From Rhizobacter sp. Root1238 (GTDB lineage Bacteria; Pseudomonadota; Gammaproteobacteria; Burkholderiales; Burkholderiaceae_C): a stretch of DNA of 64,000 nucleotides. Shown in pieces: positions 60,993-64,000 of the stretch; position 1 is the first letter of the stretch, and each line of letters starts with the position of its first letter. The notes under the pieces are model-generated. The model did no database searches and was not told the DNA's origin. It was given only the letters and a program-made list of their open reading frames with translations. The stretch spans positions 1 through 64,000 of the forward strand of contig NZ_LMDM01000011.1 of the NCBI RefSeq assembly GCF_001425825.1. Direction: 5' to 3'. Both the position numbers and the translations under genes were made by a program.

Positions 60993-63900
60993 TCAGGGCC
61001 TCTTCAATTTCTTCGCGAACATCGCTTCGACTTCTTCGTCGCTCATCTCGTCGAGCGTGCCGACCGCGTCGGCCGCCTTGGCCACCACCGCCGGCGCGGC
61101 CGGCACCACCAGCACGTCGAGGTACGCCGCCAACGCCTCCAGCGTCGGGTGGTCGAACACCAGCGTCGCCGGCAGGCTGCGCGCCAGGCCGAGCCCGGTG
61201 CCGAGCCGGTTGCGCAGCTCCACCGCCATCAGCGAATCGAGCCCGAGTTCGTTCAGCGGCTGCCGGGGGTCGATGGCCTGCGCGTTCGGCGCATCGACCA
61301 CCCGCGCGACATGCTCGGCGACGAAGCCCAGCAGCCGCTCGCGCCGGCGCTGCGGCGTGGCCTGCTTCAGCTCGTCGATCAGCGCGGCACCGGCGGCCGG
61401 CGCGGGCTTCGCGCCGGCCGCCGGCTTCGTGCCCGGCTTCGGCGCGCCGCGCAGGTGTTCGACCAGGTGCGAGACGAACGGACCGGGCGTGCCACCGCTT
61501 GCCAGGAAGCGCTCCCAGCGCACCGGGAACACGCCGGCATGCGGCGCCTCGGCCCGCATCAGCTTCTCCAGCAGCTCCAGCCCGTGCGCCGGCGTGATCA
61601 CGTCGATGCCGCGCGCAGCCACCCGCTGGTCGACCTGCCGATCCGCCGCCGCGCCGACCTCGCTCCAGGCGCCCCAGCCGATGCTCAAGCCCGGCAGCCC
61701 GAGCGCGCGGCGGTGCGCGGCCAGCGCATCCATGAACGCGTTCGCCGCCGCATGGTTGGCCTGGCCGGACGAGCCGAGCACCGAGGCCATCGACGAATAC
61801 AGCACGAAGAAGTCGAGCGGCTCGCCGCGCGTCAGCACATGCAGCGCCCAGCTGCCGTCGAGCTTCGGCCCGAGCGGCCGCACGAAGCGCGACCAGTCCT
61901 GCTGCAGCAGCGCGCCGTCTTCGAGCACGCCGGCCGAATGGATCACGCCGCGCAGCGGCAGCCCGCCCTGCGCGATGCCGTCGAGCACCCGCGCCACCTC
62001 GTCGGCGCGCGACATGTCGGCCTGCAGCGCCTGCACCTGCGCGCCCTGCGCGCGCATCGCATCGAGCGTGGCCTGCGCCGCGGGCGACGCGGCGCGCCGG
62101 CCGACCAGCACCAGGTGGCGCGCGCCGCGCTCGACCAGCCGGCCGGCCGTCAGCAGCCCGAGGCCCGACAACCCGCCGGTCACCAGGTAGACGCCGCGGG
62201 GCGTCAGCGCCTGCAACGACGCCTGCAGCGCATCGTGCTGCGTCAGCACCACCTTGCCGGTGTGCCGCGCCTGCGCCATGAAGCGGAAGGCCTCGCCGCC
62301 GCGTTCCAGCGGGAAGGCGTGCAGCGGCAGCGGCTTCAACTCGCCGCGCTGCACCGCGGCCATCACGTCGGCGAACAGCGCCTGCGCGGCCGCCGGGTCC
62401 TGGGAGCGCTGCGCATTCAGGTCGATCGCGTGGTAGCGCCCCTGCGGGCGCAGCTCGCGGAACTGCGACGGGCTCCAGATGTCGCGCTTGCCGATCTCGA
62501 GGAAGCTGCCCTGCGCCGACAGGCTGCGCACGCTGGCCGGGATGAATTCGCCGGCCAGCGAGTTCAGCACCAGGTCGACGCCGCGGCCGCCGGTCAGGCG
62601 GGCGACCTCCGCCTCGAAATCGAGCGTGCGCGAGTTCATCACGTGGGCCACGCCCTGCGCCCGCAGCAGCGCGCGCTTGGCCTCGCTGCCGGCGGTCGCG
62701 AACACCGTCGCGCCGGCGCGCTGCGCGATCTGCACCGCCGCCATGCCGACGCCGCCGGCCGCGGCATGCACCAGCACCGTCATGCCGGCGCGGATGCCGC
62801 CCAGCACCTGCAGCGCATGCCAGGCCGTCATCAACGCGAACGGCAGCGTCGCGCCCTCCGCGTAGCCGATGCCGCGCGGCAACGGCGCGACGTGCTGCGC
62901 GCCGGTCGTCATGCAGCTCGCGAAGCAGGCCTCGCCGGTCGCGACCACCGCATCGCCGATCGCCAAACCCTGCACCCCCTCGCCGAGCGCGACGATCGTG
63001 CCGGCGCATTCGCCGCCCAGCGGTTCCGGATCGGCGCGCAGCGCGACGGCGTTCATGATGTCGCGGAAGTTCAGCCCGGCCGCGCGCACGCGGATCTCGA
63101 CCTCGCCGGGGCCGGGCGCGCGGCGCGTCATCGGCACCAGCGGCATCTCGTCGAACACGCCGCTGGCGGCCTTCTCCAGCCGCACCGGCGCCGGGTCGGA
63201 CGGCGCGGCGCTGCCGTGCACCAGCCGCGCGACGAAGGCCTGCTCGCCGCGCAGCGCGAGCTGCGGCTCGTCGCCGTCGGCGCAGATCGCCTGCCACAGC
63301 GCGGCGGCCGCATCGTGCGTGTCGTCGAGGTCGATGCGCGTCGTGCGCAGCTCCGGATGCTCCAGCGCGACGACCTTCGCGAAGCCCCACACCGGCGCCT
63401 GCAACGGGTTCGGTGCCTCGCCGTCGCGCACCGGCTGCGCGCCGCGCGTCGCGATCCACAGCCGCGGCGTCGTGCCGGCCGCGAACGACTGCGCGCCGAG
63501 CGCCTGCACCAGCGCCAGCAGCGAGCCGAGGCTCGCGCGCTGCGTGTCGACCAGCGACGCCGCGCTGCCGGCATCGGGCACCGCCAGTTCGAGCGCACCC
63601 AGGTGGACGATGCCGCGCAGGCTGCGGCCGGCCACGAGCGAAGCCATGTCGGCCCCGGCCTCGGCCACCAGCACCTCGTGCCCGGCCGCGCGCATCTGCA
63701 CCGCCAGCGCATCGCCGACACCGGCGCGGTCGCCGACCAGCAGCCAGCTCGACGCCGGCAGCGCATCGACCGCCTGCACCGGTCGGCGCGCGGCCAGCAG
63801 CACCTCGCGCGAATTCGGCTGCGGCGCGTCGATCGCGGCAGCCTCGAAGCCGAGCTCGCCGAGCAGCGCGAGCCAGCGCTCGCGCGACAGCAGCGGGTAC

Positions 63901-64000
63901 GCCGGCCGCAGCGCGGTGTCGGTGAAGCGCCACCAGCCGTCGGTCAGCCCGAAGGTGATGTCGATCCAGCGCTCCATGCCGGCCACCTCCAGCATCAGCA
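60993..64000 (-). CDS. Type I PKS module C, 5' part outside the window (cMT?-ER-KR-ACP)
   Basis: About 1000 residues of a longer protein are visible; the frame is open through the right edge. The first residues (ITFGLTDGWWRFTDTALRP) are the sequence that follows a C-methyltransferase in such modules, so a cMT, and KS/AT before it, probably lie to the right. Then come a structural KR half, ER (NFRDIMNAV, AAAGGVGMAAVQ), KR (GGLSGLG; the Tyr position reads His in GQANHAAAN) and ACP (LGLDSLMAVELRN). The C-terminus (LDEMSDEEVEAMF) is a docking tail that should pair with the PKS B N-terminus. Confidence 0.92.
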   Translation of the reverse strand, partial: LMLEVAGMERWIDITFGLTDGWWRFTDTALRPAYPLLSRERWLALLGELGFEAAAIDAPQPNSREVLLAARRPVQAVDALPASSWLLVGDRAGVGDALAVQMRAAGHEVLVAEAGADMASLVAGRSLRGIVHLGALELAVPDAGSAASLVDTQRASLGSLLALVQALGAQSFAAGTTPRLWIATRGAQPVRDGEAPNPLQAPVWGFAKVVALEHPELRTTRIDLDDTHDAAAALWQAICADGDEPQLALRGEQAFVARLVHGSAAPSDPAPVRLEKAASGVFDEMPLVPMTRRAPGPGEVEIRVRAAGLNFRDIMNAVALRADPEPLGGECAGTIVALGEGVQGLAIGDAVVATGEACFASCMTTGAQHVAPLPRGIGYAEGATLPFALMTAWHALQVLGGIRAGMTVLVHAAAGGVGMAAVQIAQRAGATVFATAGSEAKRALLRAQGVAHVMNSRTLDFEAEVARLTGGRGVDLVLNSLAGEFIPASVRSLSAQGSFLEIGKRDIWSPSQFRELRPQGRYHAIDLNAQRSQDPAAAQALFADVMAAVQRGELKPLPLHAFPLERGGEAFRFMAQARHTGKVVLTQHDALQASLQALTPRGVYLVTGGLSGLGLLTAGRLVERGARHLVLVGRRAASPAAQATLDAMRAQGAQVQALQADMSRADEVARVLDGIAQGGLPLRGVIHSAGVLEDGALLQQDWSRFVRPLGPKLDGSWALHVLTRGEPLDFFVLYSSMASVLGSSGQANHAAANAFMDALAAHRRALGLPGLSIGWGAWSEVGAAADRQVDQRVAARGIDVITPAHGLELLEKLMRAEAPHAGVFPVRWERFLASGGTPGPFVSHLVEHLRGAPKPGTKPAAGAKPAPAAGAALIDELKQATPQRRRERLLGFVAEHVARVVDAPNAQAIDPRQPLNELGLDSLMAVELRNRLGTGLGLARSLPATLVFDHPTLEALAAYLDVLVVPAAPAVVAKAADAVGTLDEMSDEEVEAMFAKKLKRP

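Overview
The window is high-GC, densely coded DNA of the kind found in Burkholderiales (Betaproteobacteria; the gene content most recalls Rubrivivax/Leptothrix-like relatives). This rests on gene content (a DUF3460 protein, TruD, AlaS, MetG, Mrp, ScpA, BioB-PanB-PanC) and codon use, not on a database search. Two stretches, about 1-2.0 kb and 37.7-38.7 kb, look AT-richer and carry genes of unknown function; they read as accessory DNA.

Layout. 1-2.0 kb: a perfect 100-bp tandem duplication, a small membrane protein, a six-helix membrane protein and an orphan ORF. 2.05-4.1 kb: an alpha/beta hydrolase of the haloacetate dehalogenase type, divergent from truD. 4.15-8.2 kb: a periplasmic binding protein followed by a hybrid histidine kinase, a TorT/TorS-like sensing pair with no transporter genes. 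8.36-11.4 kb: alaS-ypeA, followed by a 250-bp nested inverted-repeat element. 11.8-21.4 kb: a MocR regulator divergent from gabT, a four-gene spermidine/putrescine-type ABC transporter, a guanidinobutyrase-like ureohydrolase and gabD. Read together these import a polyamine or guanidino compound, release GABA and feed it to succinate. 21.4-37.7 kb: mostly housekeeping genes (aroG, tRNA-Gly(CCC), trmB, mrp, metG, scpA, bioB-panB-panC) with a chaperone-like/degenerate GGDEF protein, a second hybrid histidine kinase, acetyltransferases and small conserved proteins.

38.7 kb to beyond the right edge: one tightly coupled minus-strand operon of at least 25 kb encoding a hybrid polyketide/nonribosomal peptide assembly line. 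In order of transcription it has PKS C (5' end outside the window; post-methyltransferase region, ER, KR, ACP visible), PKS B (KS-AT-cMT-KR-ACP), PKS A (KS-AT-DH-ER-KR-ACP), two EamA-type exporters in tandem, a two-module NRPS (TubC docking-C-A-T-C-A-T; specificity residues read as Thr then Gly), and two alpha/beta-hydrolase-fold proteins whose nucleophile elbows carry Arg and Cys instead of Ser. No thioesterase or terminal reductase is visible. Docking-type tails at every protein end fit the order C to B to A to NRPS. The expected product is a methyl-branched acyl-Thr-Gly lipodipeptide; I do not recognise the cluster. REP-like palindromes have been absorbed in frame into two of its genes.

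Nearly every junction in the biosynthetic operon and in the polyamine operon is a GTGA, ATGA or TGATG overlap, so both are probably translated as coupled units. I chose most starts from these overlaps and from visible Shine-Dalgarno sequences.
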